The notes: generated by a model not told the origin, from the sequence alone. DNA of 64,000 nt from Levilactobacillus lanxiensis (GCF_016861655.1 NZ_BOLN01000003.1:62001-126000); one strand, 5' to 3'. Shown: positions 16,369-26,060, counted from the stretch's first letter. A program made the numbers and translations.

Positions 16369-16485
16369 ATGACGGGAGGATCAGAGTTGGCGTGGACCGA
16401 CGCGATTTGGACCTTTGTGAAGGTCGGCCTGTTGCTGATTTTTCTAAGCGGCATGGTCTGGCAGTTTCGCCACCGACGCAAGTAA
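16369..16485 (+). CDS. 38-residue membrane peptide, first gene of a two-gene operon
   Basis: The frame starts at ATG 16369 with GAGGGGGG about eight bases upstream and stops 15 bases before the next gene. It encodes a polar N-terminus (MTGGSELAWTDA), one membrane segment (about residues 13-30) and a basic end (FRHRRK). Promoter, ribosome site and close spacing to the next gene all support expression. It may be a small partner of the downstream membrane protein. Confidence 0.6.
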   Translation: MTGGSELAWTDAIWTFVKVGLLLIFLSGMVWQFRHRRK

Positions 16486-16500
16486 AAAGGGGATGCAGGA

Positions 16501-17178
16501 ATGCTGAGAAGAGAAATATGGCAATACACGGGACAGCACTATCTACGGCTGTGGGTTCTGGTGACGGCTTTACTACTGACATTGGTAGCAGCGGGCTTTC
16601 AGCTTAAGTATCATGTGGCAGCCTTGGGTGGCTTAGATACGCTGGCGGTGATGTTGCCTGGCCTAATTTTGAGTACGACGCTCAGTAACCGGGAAGCATC
16701 ATTGTTACCAGTGACGCGCTTAAGTTTGGTCGCGTTGATCAGTGCTGGGTATTTGGTCTTGTTGGGTGGTGGGCTATTTCTATTGCTGCAATTACCCTGG
16801 ACCAATCCTCTGACGGTAGACACGGCAACGATGACGTCTCTGGCATATGGCGGGGCCAAGGCGTTACGGGGATTGGGGGTCATCTGGTTACTCCTAGTGA
16901 GTGTCGGGACCCTACAATTGATTGTGGGGCTGTATTTTCGCCGGCTACCTAGCATTGTCCCATGTATCGTTCCAATTTTGGGGCTGATCACTCACGGTAT
17001 TCTCTCCCTGACGGCAGTGCCGTGGAGTTATTCTGGCGTCTTTGCCATGGAATTTATGGTCATGCTGCCGTTTCTGACGATTGCGGGAACGGGCAGCCTG
17101 GTGGCAGTCTACCTGTATCTGGTGGCACACAAAAACCGCCGAATCCCGAAAGATTCGACGGTTCATCTGAGCGAATAG
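16501..17178 (+). CDS. Six-segment integral membrane protein of unknown function
   Basis: A 225-residue protein with hydrophobic stretches at about 17-34, 42-60, 72-96, 118-143, 150-172 and 180-207. It has the general look of an ABC-2 type permease subunit, but no ATPase gene is adjacent and no family motif is clear to me. AAAAGGGG lies nine bases before the ATG. It forms an operon with the 38-residue peptide. Its end lies only 19 bp from the end of oppA on the other strand. Confidence 0.65.
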   Translation: MLRREIWQYTGQHYLRLWVLVTALLLTLVAAGFQLKYHVAALGGLDTLAVMLPGLILSTTLSNREASLLPVTRLSLVALISAGYLVLLGGGLFLLLQLPWTNPLTVDTATMTSLAYGGAKALRGLGVIWLLLVSVGTLQLIVGLYFRRLPSIVPCIVPILGLITHGILSLTAVPWSYSGVFAMEFMVMLPFLTIAGTGSLVAVYLYLVAHKNRRIPKDSTVHLSE

Positions 17179-17197
17179 CCCAACTGATTCTAGAAGA

Positions 17198-19006
17198 TTA
17201 CTTTAAGCTTGAAGAAGTCAAACTCAAACTGCTCCAGAACTCGTTGTTCTTAGGACTCATGTCAAAGCCCTTAACCCGCTTGTTCACTGGACCCCAGTTG
17301 TAGGAGAAGGAACCAGGAGCAACGGCAGCTTGTTCGTTCATGTATTCTTGCCAGTTCTTGAAGGCCTTGGTCCGGTAAGCATCGTTCCAAGCCTGGTTGT
17401 TGTTCATCTTGTTCATGAGTTCAGTGTTCTTCTTAGAAACGAAGTGACCCATGTTGTAGGTTGCGTCTTCGCCGTACAGTTGTGTAGGGGTTGGTTCTGA
17501 TGATAAGCCCCAAGCAGCGGCGTAAACGTCAATCTTGCTTTGCTTTGGTGATTGTAACGTGGAGTAGAAGCTGTTCATTTCCATCGTCTTACCACCAGTG
17601 AATTGCACGTCCAAGCCAACCTTGTGCCATTGTTGCAGGTAGTCTTGGTATTCAGCAGCTTGAGCTGAGGTCCCAGTCATGGCACCGAAGTAGATGGTTA
17701 ACTTCTTGCCATTAGGATCTGAACGCCACTTGCTACCGTTACGCTTCTTGTAACCGGCGTCAGTCAGCAACTTGTTAGCTTTCTTGATGTTCAGTGGGTA
17801 ACCCTTGGCACTGGCGTCGTAGTACTTATCGAAGATTGGTGGAATCAAGGTGTTGGCACGCCAAGTAACCCCGTAACCAAACTTCTTCGTAACGGCATCC
17901 AAGTTCAAGGCGTACATCATAGCTTGACGTAAGCTCTTGTTAGCCATCTTGCTGTTCTTGTCCATGATGTTCTTTTGTGACTTCGTGTCGTAGTGACCAA
18001 CGTTGAAACCAAAGTAATCGTAGGAAAGGGCAGGTTGACCAACTAACTTGTAGTTCTTCGTGTTCTTCAATTGCTTGTAGTCGGTCCCATGCATAACGGA
18101 ACCAGGAACCGTGAAGTCATACTTGCCAGATTGGATGGCCTTGTCGATGTTGTTAGAAGAAACCACGTTGATGCTGATATGCTTGATTTGTGGCGTCTTG
18201 CCGTAGTAGTACTTGTTTGGTGACCAAGTGGTTGATTCACCTTCAACGACCTTATCCAGCTTGTAAGCACCCGTAAAGAGTGGATCTTTCCGGACTTGGC
18301 TGGAGGAAGCTAACTTAGCAATTGAGACGTTCTTGATGTATTCGTAAGGTTCAACAGTGCTCCAGATGAAGGAGTTCCCAGAGTACTTCATGGCTGGGGT
18401 CACGCTGTCTAAGTGAATGACAGCAGTCCGGCCCTTTTGACCGTCGGGATAGGTGATCCCAGAAATGGTCTTGGACTTACCAGTATGGTAGGCAGCCATC
18501 CCTTTGATGTGGTTGAAGTCAGCAGAGTATTGTTGAGAAGTTGTCTTTGGATTAGCGATAACTTCGTAGGCGTACTCGATATCCTTAGCGGTAACCTTGG
18601 AACCGTTAGACCACTTAGCATCGCTCCGTAACGTAATCGTGACAGTCTTAGCTTTTCGGTTGATCTTTTGGTTAGCCAGCCCACCATCAACGATCTTGTA
18701 GTTCTTGTCGACTTTCCAAAGATCGTTGGAGCCACCAGGTGCGAAGACGTCGGCATCTTCAGAGTTGGTAGCTAAGACGGGATCAGAGATTCCTTGGAAT
18801 GGTGAGTCGTTTGGTTCTGCGACCTTCAATGTACTGTTCTTCGTGGCGGTCTTGTCGGTTGCTTTCGTGTTGTTATAAGCTGGTGAGAGCTTAACAGAAG
18901 CAGTCGTCCCGCTCTTGCTGGATGAACTCTTGTTGCTGGAACATGCAGCGAGGCTAACAGTCGCTAAGACTGCCATCGCTGACAATGCGAGTTTTTTCTT
19001 ATCCAT
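17198..19006 (-). CDS. oppA: Oligopeptide ABC transporter substrate-binding lipoprotein
   Basis: A 602-residue extracellular binding protein of the SBP_bac_5 family, tethered by a lipid. The signal peptide ends in the lipobox LAAC with Cys22, followed by a Ser-rich linker. The body captures peptides and delivers them to the OppBC pore. The ATG at 19006 is preceded by AAGGGGG; the frame runs upstream without another ribosome site. It is the last gene of oppDFBCA, with a 140 bp gap after oppC that may hold a processing or attenuation site, as is common where the binding protein must outnumber the pore. Confidence 0.95.
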   Translation of the reverse strand: MDKKKLALSAMAVLATVSLAACSSNKSSSSKSGTTASVKLSPAYNNTKATDKTATKNSTLKVAEPNDSPFQGISDPVLATNSEDADVFAPGGSNDLWKVDKNYKIVDGGLANQKINRKAKTVTITLRSDAKWSNGSKVTAKDIEYAYEVIANPKTTSQQYSADFNHIKGMAAYHTGKSKTISGITYPDGQKGRTAVIHLDSVTPAMKYSGNSFIWSTVEPYEYIKNVSIAKLASSSQVRKDPLFTGAYKLDKVVEGESTTWSPNKYYYGKTPQIKHISINVVSSNNIDKAIQSGKYDFTVPGSVMHGTDYKQLKNTKNYKLVGQPALSYDYFGFNVGHYDTKSQKNIMDKNSKMANKSLRQAMMYALNLDAVTKKFGYGVTWRANTLIPPIFDKYYDASAKGYPLNIKKANKLLTDAGYKKRNGSKWRSDPNGKKLTIYFGAMTGTSAQAAEYQDYLQQWHKVGLDVQFTGGKTMEMNSFYSTLQSPKQSKIDVYAAAWGLSSEPTPTQLYGEDATYNMGHFVSKKNTELMNKMNNNQAWNDAYRTKAFKNWQEYMNEQAAVAPGSFSYNWGPVNKRVKGFDMSPKNNEFWSSLSLTSSSLK

Positions 19007-19146
19007 GCTATGTTTCCCCCTTGTTTTTAAAATCCTCATTTTAACGCCAATTGGTTCCCCTCAGAATCAATCGGTAAAGCGGTAACGCAACAGACGAACG
19101 TGTGACATTGAGTGGCACCATCTCCTCAAATGGGTTTAAATTTCAT

Positions 19147-20097
19147 CTAGTCGGCGGCACCTTGTCGTTGCGAAGCATCCGCAGCACGACGAAGAACTTG
19201 ACCGACGTAGCTAATTGATAAACAAAGAATGATAATTTCTAACGCAGCGGGTAACCAAGTCCACCAGTATTGGGTGATGTTGTTAGGGTCGTTAGCGTTA
19301 GCAATCATGGTCCCTAGGGAAGGCGTCTGGCTTGGTAGCCCGAAGCCCAGGTAGGAAAGACCCGTTTCAACCCCGATGTTTTCGGCGAAGGATAACGTAC
19401 AGTCAACGATAATCAATGACGAGATGTTCGGCATGATTTCGCGGAAGATAATCTTCCAGTGATTGGTCCCAGAAGTTCTAGAAGCAGAGACGTAATCCTT
19501 TTCCGATTCGGCTAAGGTCCGTGAACGAATCAGCCGTGACGTGCCTTCCCAGTAGAAGATGGAGAAAATCAACGTCAAAGTGACGGAGTTGTAGTGGGGG
19601 ATGATGGTTACCAGAACAATGATCATCATGGTCATAGGTAACATCATCATGAAGTCGTAAACCCGTTGCATGCCCCAGTCGATGTAACCGTTGAAGTAAC
19701 CGGAAATCAAGCCCCAGCAAATCCCAAAGGTGGAGGAGATGACGGTCAACCCAATGGCAATCCCGATAGAGTTACGGGAGCCCACAATCAACTGCTTGGC
19801 AACGGAACGACCACCAGAGTCAGCACCCAACCAGTACTCCGGTGTAAACGGCTGGTTGAAGTAACCCATGATGTTTGTCTCCATCATTTTAGGGGTGTTG
19901 ATAAATAAGGCCCCAATCATAACGAAGAGAATGAAACCAACAATAATGAAGAGTGCAGCCATAGCCGGTTTGTCGGCCTTGAATTCGCTCCAAATAATTT
20001 TAGCCGTGGAAGGCGTGGCTTCAGCCTGCGCTTCCTGTGTTAAACGGGCCAAATCAGCTGCGGAAACGTCTGAGTGTTGTTCAAAATTTTCTGCCAT
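19147..20097 (-). CDS. oppC: Oligopeptide ABC transporter permease OppC
   Basis: A 316-residue permease. One N-terminal segment (about 45-66) is followed by a periplasm-like loop with the WLGADSGGRSV pattern, then five segments. The EAA-type loop (ASRTSGTNHWKIIFREIMPN) that contacts the ATPases lies near residue 210. It pairs with OppB to form the membrane pore. It lies 14 bp after oppB. Confidence 0.95.
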   Translation of the reverse strand: MAENFEQHSDVSAADLARLTQEAQAEATPSTAKIIWSEFKADKPAMAALFIIVGFILFVMIGALFINTPKMMETNIMGYFNQPFTPEYWLGADSGGRSVAKQLIVGSRNSIGIAIGLTVISSTFGICWGLISGYFNGYIDWGMQRVYDFMMMLPMTMMIIVLVTIIPHYNSVTLTLIFSIFYWEGTSRLIRSRTLAESEKDYVSASRTSGTNHWKIIFREIMPNISSLIIVDCTLSFAENIGVETGLSYLGFGLPSQTPSLGTMIANANDPNNITQYWWTWLPAALEIIILCLSISYVGQVLRRAADASQRQGAAD

Positions 20098-20111
20098 TCT
20101 GTTTAGCCTCC

Positions 20112-21077
20112 TTATTCAATCCGAATTCGTGGATCGACAATACTCAAGATAATGTCTGACAACAACGTTCCAATTAAGTTTAGAATCCCGTAAATGAGGA
20201 CTAACGCGGTGATAACCGTGTAGTCCCGGTAACTGATCGAGTTCACGAACAACAGGCCCATCCCGGGGTAAGAGAAGACGGTTTCGGTAAAGATGGAACC
20301 GTTTAGTAACCCGGTAATGGAGTAGCCAGCGAACGCGGCGATAGGTAACAGGGAATTTCTGAAAATGTGGTGACGGTAGATATCCTTGCTAGGAACCCCT
20401 TTGGAACGTGCAGTCCGCACGTAGTCAGAGCCCTTAGCGTCAATCACTTCGGAACGCAAGTACTGGACGATGTTAACGGTCCCGAACAAGGCCCCTAAGA
20501 TACCTGGCAAGAGGATGTGGTAGAATCGACTCCCAATTGTCTGTAGCCAGCCACTCCCACTCGCTTCGGCCGAAATCGACCCGGTCGTTGGGAACCAACC
20601 AAAGACGTAACCGAAGATCCAAATCCCAATAACTAAGATAACGAAGAAGGGGATGCAGTAGGTCACGTAGGTGTAGACCCGGATGATGGTATCAGGTAAT
20701 TTACCTTCATGCCGACCGGCGAAGACACCCATTGGTAAGGCAAATGCGTAAGTTAAGATCATGGTGAAGAGGGCCAACCACAAGGTGTTACCGGCCCGAC
20801 CAGCAATCAAACGGGTTACGGGTTCTTGGTATTGATAACTGTTCCCTAAATTACCATGGAACAAGTGGACGACCCATTGCCAATATTGTTGGTACCAAGG
20901 GTCATACAATCCATTGATCTTCATCAAATGGTGAATCTGTTGGGGGTCAGCCTTAGGGTTGATCGACCCGGTAAATGGGTCACCAGGCATCGCCTTGGCG
21001 AGGAGGAAGACCAGGATACTTAGGATAATGACTTCTGGAATCATAATTAAGAAACGACGGAGAATTGTTTTCCACAT
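20112..21077 (-). CDS. oppB: Oligopeptide ABC transporter permease OppB
   Basis: A 321-residue permease with the standard N-terminal segment (about 10-29), the LGNSYQYQEPV loop and the EAA-like motif RTARSKGVPSKDIYRHHIFRN near 220-240. Its start overlaps the stop of oppF by one base, so translation is probably coupled. Confidence 0.95.
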   Translation of the reverse strand: MWKTILRRFLIMIPEVIILSILVFLLAKAMPGDPFTGSINPKADPQQIHHLMKINGLYDPWYQQYWQWVVHLFHGNLGNSYQYQEPVTRLIAGRAGNTLWLALFTMILTYAFALPMGVFAGRHEGKLPDTIIRVYTYVTYCIPFFVILVIGIWIFGYVFGWFPTTGSISAEASGSGWLQTIGSRFYHILLPGILGALFGTVNIVQYLRSEVIDAKGSDYVRTARSKGVPSKDIYRHHIFRNSLLPIAAFAGYSITGLLNGSIFTETVFSYPGMGLLFVNSISYRDYTVITALVLIYGILNLIGTLLSDIILSIVDPRIRIE

Positions 21078-22051
21078 TAGGCCTGCACCTCCCCTTCCTG
21101 GCTGGCAAGTTGTTTGGCGATGTTTTCAGGTAAGGCCACCGCATGGGTGGGGCTGACCTGAATCAACGGGAAGGCTTCACCGTTTTCGTCATAGTATTTG
21201 CTTTGCTGTTCTTGGTAGATTTTTTCAACGGCCAAACGGGAAGCACGGTGAGCCGCCCGTTGGTTAACGTTTGTTTCGGGGATGGCAGCCAGTAGCCGTT
21301 TCGTGTAGATATGTAACGGGTGGTTGTAGATATCCTCTCGCGTGCCAATTTCAACTAAGCGACCGCGGTTCATGATGGCAATGTTATTGCACATGTGCCG
21401 AACAACCCCCAAGTCATGGGAGATAAACAGGTAGGAAATCCCAAATTCACGTTGAATCTTTTTCATAAAGTTTAAAACTTGTGCTTGAACGGAAAGGTCC
21501 AAGGCTGAAACAGGTTCGTCAGCGATGATTAACTTGGGGTTCGTGGCGACGGCCCGAGCAACCCCAATCCGTTGCCGTTGCCCACCAGAGAACTGGTGAG
21601 GGTATTTGTACAGTGCATCGGCATCCAGCCCAACAATATCAAGCAATTGAAGAACACGTAATTTTTCATCGTCCTTGCTGAGGTGTTCGAAGTTACGGAG
21701 CGGTTCAGCAATGATGTCTTCAATTCGTTTCCGGGGATTCAAACTGGAAAGGGAATCTTGGAAAATCATTTGGACGTCTTGGTTGTAGTCCAACTTAGTA
21801 CGGTTGGCTTTCTTGGTGATGTCAACACCCTTGTACATAATGGAACCACTCGTGACTTTTTCCAGGCCAACGACTGATTTACCAGTCGTTGATTTACCGG
21901 AACCAGATTCACCAACCAAACCGTAAGTTTCCCCGGCTTCAATGTTGAAGGTGATGCCATCAACGGCCCGGACGGAATCGGTGATACGATTCCAGAAGCC
22001 GGTCCGAATCGGGTAGTGGACTTTCAGATCTTTGATTTCAACTAAGCTCAT
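21077..22051 (-). CDS. oppF: Oligopeptide ABC transporter ATP-binding protein OppF
   Basis: A 324-residue ATPase with Walker A GESGSGKST (about 48-56), signature FSGGQRQR and Walker B LIIADEP. The C-terminal oligopeptide/dipeptide domain is of usual length. Its ATG overlaps the oppD stop by four bases (ATGA), a sign of translational coupling. Confidence 0.95.
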   Translation of the reverse strand: MSLVEIKDLKVHYPIRTGFWNRITDSVRAVDGITFNIEAGETYGLVGESGSGKSTTGKSVVGLEKVTSGSIMYKGVDITKKANRTKLDYNQDVQMIFQDSLSSLNPRKRIEDIIAEPLRNFEHLSKDDEKLRVLQLLDIVGLDADALYKYPHQFSGGQRQRIGVARAVATNPKLIIADEPVSALDLSVQAQVLNFMKKIQREFGISYLFISHDLGVVRHMCNNIAIMNRGRLVEIGTREDIYNHPLHIYTKRLLAAIPETNVNQRAAHRASRLAVEKIYQEQQSKYYDENGEAFPLIQVSPTHAVALPENIAKQLASQEGEVQA

Positions 22052-23061
22052 ACGGTCACGCTCCCCTTCTCATCTGGAAATGAAAATTCTTTGTAGCAGG
22101 TGCAACGAACTTCGTGGCCCGGTGCAACTTCATGCATGCTAGGATTTTCTTCGTGGGCACTCGCTGGCACCCAAGGAATCCGTGGGGCAAAGCGGTCGCC
22201 AGTGCTAGGCATCTTCTGAAGGGAAGGGACATTGCCCTTGATGACGTAGAGGTCATCGTTTTCGTTGTCTCGCTGAGGCATTGACCGCAGGAGAGAACGC
22301 GTGTAGGGATGCTCTGGTGTGTTGAAGACTTGTTCCGCGGTACCTTCTTCAACGATTTGGCCCGCGTACATGACAGCGACTCTGTCGGCCGTTTCAGCCA
22401 CGACACCCAAGTCATGAGTGATGAGGATGATGCCCGCGTGGTTTTCCTTTTGAATATCGCGGAGAACGTCCAGAATCTGTGCTTGGATGGTCACGTCTAA
22501 GGCGGTCGTTGGTTCGTCGGCAATGATTAAGTCTGGCTTGCAGGCAATGGCAATCGCGATGATGACCCGTTGCCGCATCCCACCGGAAAGTTCATGAGGA
22601 AATTGATGAGCAGTTCGCTTGGGGTTTACAATCCCAACTTCATCGAGCAGTTGTAAAACACGTTCGTGCTTTTCTTCCTTAGATAAGGAAGTATGGTAAT
22701 CCATAACTTCACTAATCTGATCTTCAACGCGCTTCAGTGGGTTCAAAGCGGATAATGGGTCTTGGAAGATCATCCCAATCTTAGCGCCTCGGAAGTCATT
22801 GTACCCATCATCATCAAGATTAAGAAGGTTGGTACCTTCAAAATCAATTTCGCCAGAAATTTTTGTTTCGGCTGGGTCATGCAGACCCATGATTGTGGTG
22901 GCTAACGTACTTTTGCCACAGCCTGATTCACCAACGATGGCGAGAATCTCGTCATGGTGGACTTGGAGGTTAATGTGGGAGATGGCGTCGTAGAATTGGC
23001 CATTAATCTTGAAAGCCGTGCTGACGTCTTTGATGTTCAAAAAGTTTGATGCGGTTTCCAC
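22048..23061 (-). CDS. oppD: Oligopeptide ABC transporter ATP-binding protein OppD
   Basis: A 337-residue ATPase with Walker [10 protein letters not shown], signature LSGGMRQR and Walker B LIIADEP, plus a C-terminal domain containing the usual cysteines (VRCTCY) near the end. I place the start at GTG 23061, where GGGGAGGGA lies six bases upstream. The frame stays open to 23226, but that extension is unlike the family. It is the first gene of oppDFBCA, divergent from an Rrf2 regulator across 440 bp. Confidence 0.93.
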   Translation of the reverse strand: METASNFLNIKDVSTAFKINGQFYDAISHINLQVHHDEILAIVGESGCGKSTLATTIMGLHDPAETKISGEIDFEGTNLLNLDDDGYNDFRGAKIGMIFQDPLSALNPLKRVEDQISEVMDYHTSLSKEEKHERVLQLLDEVGIVNPKRTAHQFPHELSGGMRQRVIIAIAIACKPDLIIADEPTTALDVTIQAQILDVLRDIQKENHAGIILITHDLGVVAETADRVAVMYAGQIVEEGTAEQVFNTPEHPYTRSLLRSMPQRDNENDDLYVIKGNVPSLQKMPSTGDRFAPRIPWVPASAHEENPSMHEVAPGHEVRCTCYKEFSFPDEKGSVTV

Positions 23062-23433
23062 GGAAATCCCTCCCCAATGTAGTGATTCTAATATATCTCT
23101 CATTTTTGAATAAAGCCCGGTGAATAAACGTCTTTTCGTATTCAATTCGGTCCTTAACAATAATTGTGTTTGATTATAGTTAATCAAATTCTCATTTACA
23201 ACCCCAAATTTAAATAATGCGGCCATTAAATCTTCATAGAATCCTCACAAACTTTGTTATATCAATCATCGCAGACTATTCATAAAATGATAAAAAATTT
23301 AACCTAAAACCAAATAGTTGGATAATCTTCCTACCAAACCATTAATTAACAGGATTAACCTATGCACTCTTCTGAAAAATTATGCATGTATATTCTGAAT
23401 GAGAAAGTTCTTAGCATTTTGGTTTATACCTTC

Positions 23434-23457
23434 ATACCACTTCACAAGGTGTGGTAT
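23434..23457. promoter_or_regulatory. Inverted repeat, candidate Rrf2 operator
   Basis: ATACCAC-N10-GTGGTAT lies 46-69 bp before the Rrf2 start and overlaps TATGAT at 23455-23460. Its symmetry and place suggest autoregulation. The rest of the 440-bp opp-Rrf2 gap must also hold the opp promoter; I see no further strong motif there. Confidence 0.5.
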
Positions 23458-23502
23458 GATACCAGTAATAACTACAGAATTTTTGAAAGCGATGGCTGAA
23501 CG

Positions 23503-23967
23503 ATGAGATTAGACTTTTCTGTTGCAGTCCACAGCTTGCTTTACCTGGACGAAAATCGTCCCCGAAAAATTGCGAGCCGGGAGTTGGCAACATCCTTACA
23601 ATTGAATGCGGTCATGATTCGAAATATCCTGTCCGTTTTGCACAAGCAGGGCTATATTGAGGGCTCTGTTGGTAAGAACGGGGGATATCAACTGATTCGT
23701 GATCTTGCCGAAATCAACGTGGGTGAGCTGTACGATCTGACGATTCCGCCGACCATCAGCTATGCGCGGTTTATTACGGGCGACTCCAAGGGGACAAAGG
23801 CCACTGACAACACGGATATCTCTGCGAACATTTCGCAGACATTGACGGACCTGTTTACCTTGGCTGACGAAGATTATCGCAAATTCTATCATCAATTTAC
23901 GATGACCGATCTGAAGGAAGACCTACACCAGCACGGTTTCTTCCGCAAGCTGATTAACCACGACTAG
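23503..23967 (+). CDS. Rrf2 family transcriptional regulator without cysteines
   Basis: A 154-residue protein. Residues 1-80 form the winged helix of the Rrf2 family (MRLDFSVAVHSLLYL start, GYIEGSVGKNGGYQL wing). The Fe-S members carry three cysteines in the second half; this protein has none, so it does not sense through a cluster and is closer in style to CymR or YwnA. It is divergent from oppDFBCA and may regulate peptide uptake, which is inference from position. Confidence 0.88.
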   Translation: MRLDFSVAVHSLLYLDENRPRKIASRELATSLQLNAVMIRNILSVLHKQGYIEGSVGKNGGYQLIRDLAEINVGELYDLTIPPTISYARFITGDSKGTKATDNTDISANISQTLTDLFTLADEDYRKFYHQFTMTDLKEDLHQHGFFRKLINHD

Positions 23968-24068
23968 GGCTTTAATTAGTAAGCAGATTGCTGCCCTTTG
24001 GTAAGCAAAGCAGGTATAATATAGATGTAGATAAGAAATGGCGGTCACGGCCACCATTAATGTCGTCG

Positions 24069-24101
24069 GAAATCGCCCGGGGTGAACCTGGACGATTTTT
24101 T
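24069..24101 (+). terminator. Intrinsic terminator upstream of the C2 array
   Basis: AATCGCCCGG and CCTGGaCGATT form a stem followed by TTTTTT. A TATAAT at 24015-24020 lies upstream without an ideal -35 box, so a short transcript of about 75 nt may end here; otherwise it serves the Rrf2 gene. Confidence 0.6.
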
Positions 24102-24109
24102 AGTATAAG

Positions 24110-24690
24110 AGTGTGGAGCAGGGCGGTTAGCTGGCGAGCATTAACGGCGTAACGGGAATGACCCCGAACCTGGGTCGTTTTCGTTTCGGTGTTAAGCGGA
24201 ACCGGCTGCCCTGCGGAACACGTTTCAGAGACCGCCAGATTAGGGATATAGCGGCGAGAGCCAATCAAACGTACTAAGTAGATGTAGTCAGCAACGTAAA
24301 GCCGGGCAGAAGTTCTTAGGCTTTTTAAGCGCAGGGACCTGGTTGGTGGAACACGTTTCGGAGGCTGCCAGTTCAAGGATATAGTGGCGAGAGCCAGTCA
24401 AATGCTCTAAGCAAATAGAAAAGTCTTTACCTGGGTCGTTACCGTTACGGTGTTAAGCGGAACCAGCTGCCCTGCGGAACACGTTTCAGAGGCCGCCAGA
24501 TTAGGAATACAGTGGCGAGAGCCAATCAAACGCACTAAGCAAATGCAGTCAGTAACCGCAGAGCCGGGCAGGAGTTCCGGGCCTTTCTAAGCGCAGGGAC
24601 CTGCCTCACGGAACACGTTTCGGAGGCCGCCAGCTCAGGGATACAGCAGCGAGAGAAAATCAAACGCACCAAGCAAACACAGTCAAAAAT
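24110..24690 (+). repeat. Type C structured element (C2) with a tandem array of its distal half
   Basis: A full type C unit begins at TATAAGAGTGTGGAGC right after a terminator; GCAGGGC (24118) pairs with GCCCTGC (24208). The distal core GGAACACGTTTC.GAGG then recurs at 24214, 24348, 24476 and 24610, a spacing of 128-134 bp, each followed by a GCCAG..GGCGAGAG-like stretch (less exact in the last copy). The copies are diverged, so the array is not recent. No coding frame is supported. Confidence 0.7.
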
Positions 24691-24816
24691 CCCAACCAAC
24701 CATCTTTCACCAACGCAATGTCACCGAAAAAAGTTCGTGAAATTCCCGTCCAATCAGGGATTATCAGCGCAACTAGCGACAAATTTTCAAAAATCCTTTC
24801 CACTTTGTAAGCTAAA
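24691..24816. other. AT-rich spacer before lplA
   Basis: Nothing recognisable apart from the tail of the repeat array. Confidence 0.4.
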
Positions 24817-24845
24817 TTGTAATCGGTTACAACTCGTGCTATGAT
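24817..24845 (+). promoter_or_regulatory. lplA promoter overlapped by a perfect cre site
   Basis: TTGTAA (24817-24822) and TATGAT (24840-24845), spacing 17 bp. TTGTAATCGGTTACAA (24817-24832) fits WTGNAANCGNWNNCAW at all positions and covers the -35 box, so CcpA should repress lplA on preferred sugars. Confidence 0.75.
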
Positions 24846-24915
24846 TTAAAGTAACCGGGAAAGTTACCGTATGGGGCTGGTCCGGGTTGGTTAATTTGAA
24901 AGGGGTTTTTAGGTT

Positions 24916-25929
24916 ATGTATTGGTATGCCATGAAATCACACGATATTCGTCAGAATTTAGCAACGGAACAATACTTGATGAACAACAAAAAGTTCGATG
25001 AACCTTTAGTTTTGTTCTACTATGAAGGACCTTGCATCATCGTTGGTCGTAACCAAAACACACTGGAAGAGATCAACCAAAAGTACGTTGAAGAAAACAA
25101 CATCACGGTTACCCGTCGGTTATCGGGTGGCGGTGCTGTTTACCAAGACCTCGGGAACCTTTGCTTTAGCTTCGTGGTTGATAGCGATAGCGAAGAATTC
25201 GGGGACTTCAAGTCCTTCGTTCAACCCGTCGTCGATGCTTTACATGAAATGGGCGCTACGACTGCCGAAGTTTCTGGCCGGAATGACATTTTAGTCGACG
25301 GCAAGAAGTTCTCCGGTAACGCGATGTACTCGCACAGCGGCAAGACCTTCTCCCACGGCACCTTGATGTTGGACGTGGACCAAGACGTGATTGCGCATGC
25401 CTTGAACGTCCCAGCCGACAAGATGAAGTCTAAGGGCATCAAGTCCGTTCGTTCACGGGTCACGAACTTAAAGCCTTACTTAGCCCCTGAATATCAAAAC
25501 TTAACGGTCCCAGAATTCCGTGACACCTTATTAAAGGAACTGTTCCACGTGGATAACCTGGATGCCATCAAAGACAAAGAAGTCGTTATCGAAGACAGCG
25601 AAAAGGCTGCCATCGAAAAGATTTACAAAGACTACTACAGCAACTGGGATTGGGTTTACGGCAATTCTCCAGAATTTACGGTTAAGAAGCGTCAACACTT
25701 TACGGCCGGCACGATTGATGCTCGGTTGTTAGTTGAAAACGGGAAGATCAAGAACATCAAGTTCTACGGTGACTTCTTCGGTCCTTCTGACGCAACGGAA
25801 TTGGCTGACAAGTTAGCCGGCGTCCGTTACGACCGTGAAAACGTCGGACAGGTTTTGAACAGCGTCAACACGCAACTCTACTTCAATGGCATTGATACCA
25901 AAGATGTTTTGGACTTGCTGGTTGATTAG
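24916..25929 (+). CDS. lplA: Lipoate-protein ligase
   Basis: A 337-residue enzyme that activates free lipoate with ATP and attaches it to E2 or GcvH lysines. The catalytic-domain motif RRLSGGGAVYQDLGN lies near residues 71-85, with GRNDILVDGKKFSGNA (binding lysine region) near 117-132. The C-terminal accessory domain (about 250-337) is present, so this is a complete LplA. GAAAGGGG lies about ten bases before the ATG. It is a single-gene unit with a cre-controlled promoter, which suggests its target complex is used mainly when preferred sugar is absent. No dehydrogenase genes are in view. Confidence 0.93.
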   Translation: MYWYAMKSHDIRQNLATEQYLMNNKKFDEPLVLFYYEGPCIIVGRNQNTLEEINQKYVEENNITVTRRLSGGGAVYQDLGNLCFSFVVDSDSEEFGDFKSFVQPVVDALHEMGATTAEVSGRNDILVDGKKFSGNAMYSHSGKTFSHGTLMLDVDQDVIAHALNVPADKMKSKGIKSVRSRVTNLKPYLAPEYQNLTVPEFRDTLLKELFHVDNLDAIKDKEVVIEDSEKAAIEKIYKDYYSNWDWVYGNSPEFTVKKRQHFTAGTIDARLLVENGKIKNIKFYGDFFGPSDATELADKLAGVRYDRENVGQVLNSVNTQLYFNGIDTKDVLDLLVD

Positions 25930-25998
25930 ATTCCCGTTAGTTTTCGGCGATTAGCTGATTTTCCGCCGGGAATAAGTTAGAATAGAATGGAATTGACT

Positions 25999-26031
25999 AA
26001 GACGTGGTCGGTTTGACTGCGTCTTTTATTT
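25999..26031 (+). terminator. lplA terminator
   Basis: AAGACG..GGTC-ggttt-GACT..CGTCTT followed by TTATTTT. Confidence 0.75.
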
Positions 26032-26060
26032 TAGGAATTTATTGAGGAGTTTATTTTAAA

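Noticed and set aside
24110-24690. Tandem spacing of about 130 bp considered as a CRISPR-like array
   Set aside because: Repeats are long, diverged and not separated by unique spacers of equal length; no cas gene is near.
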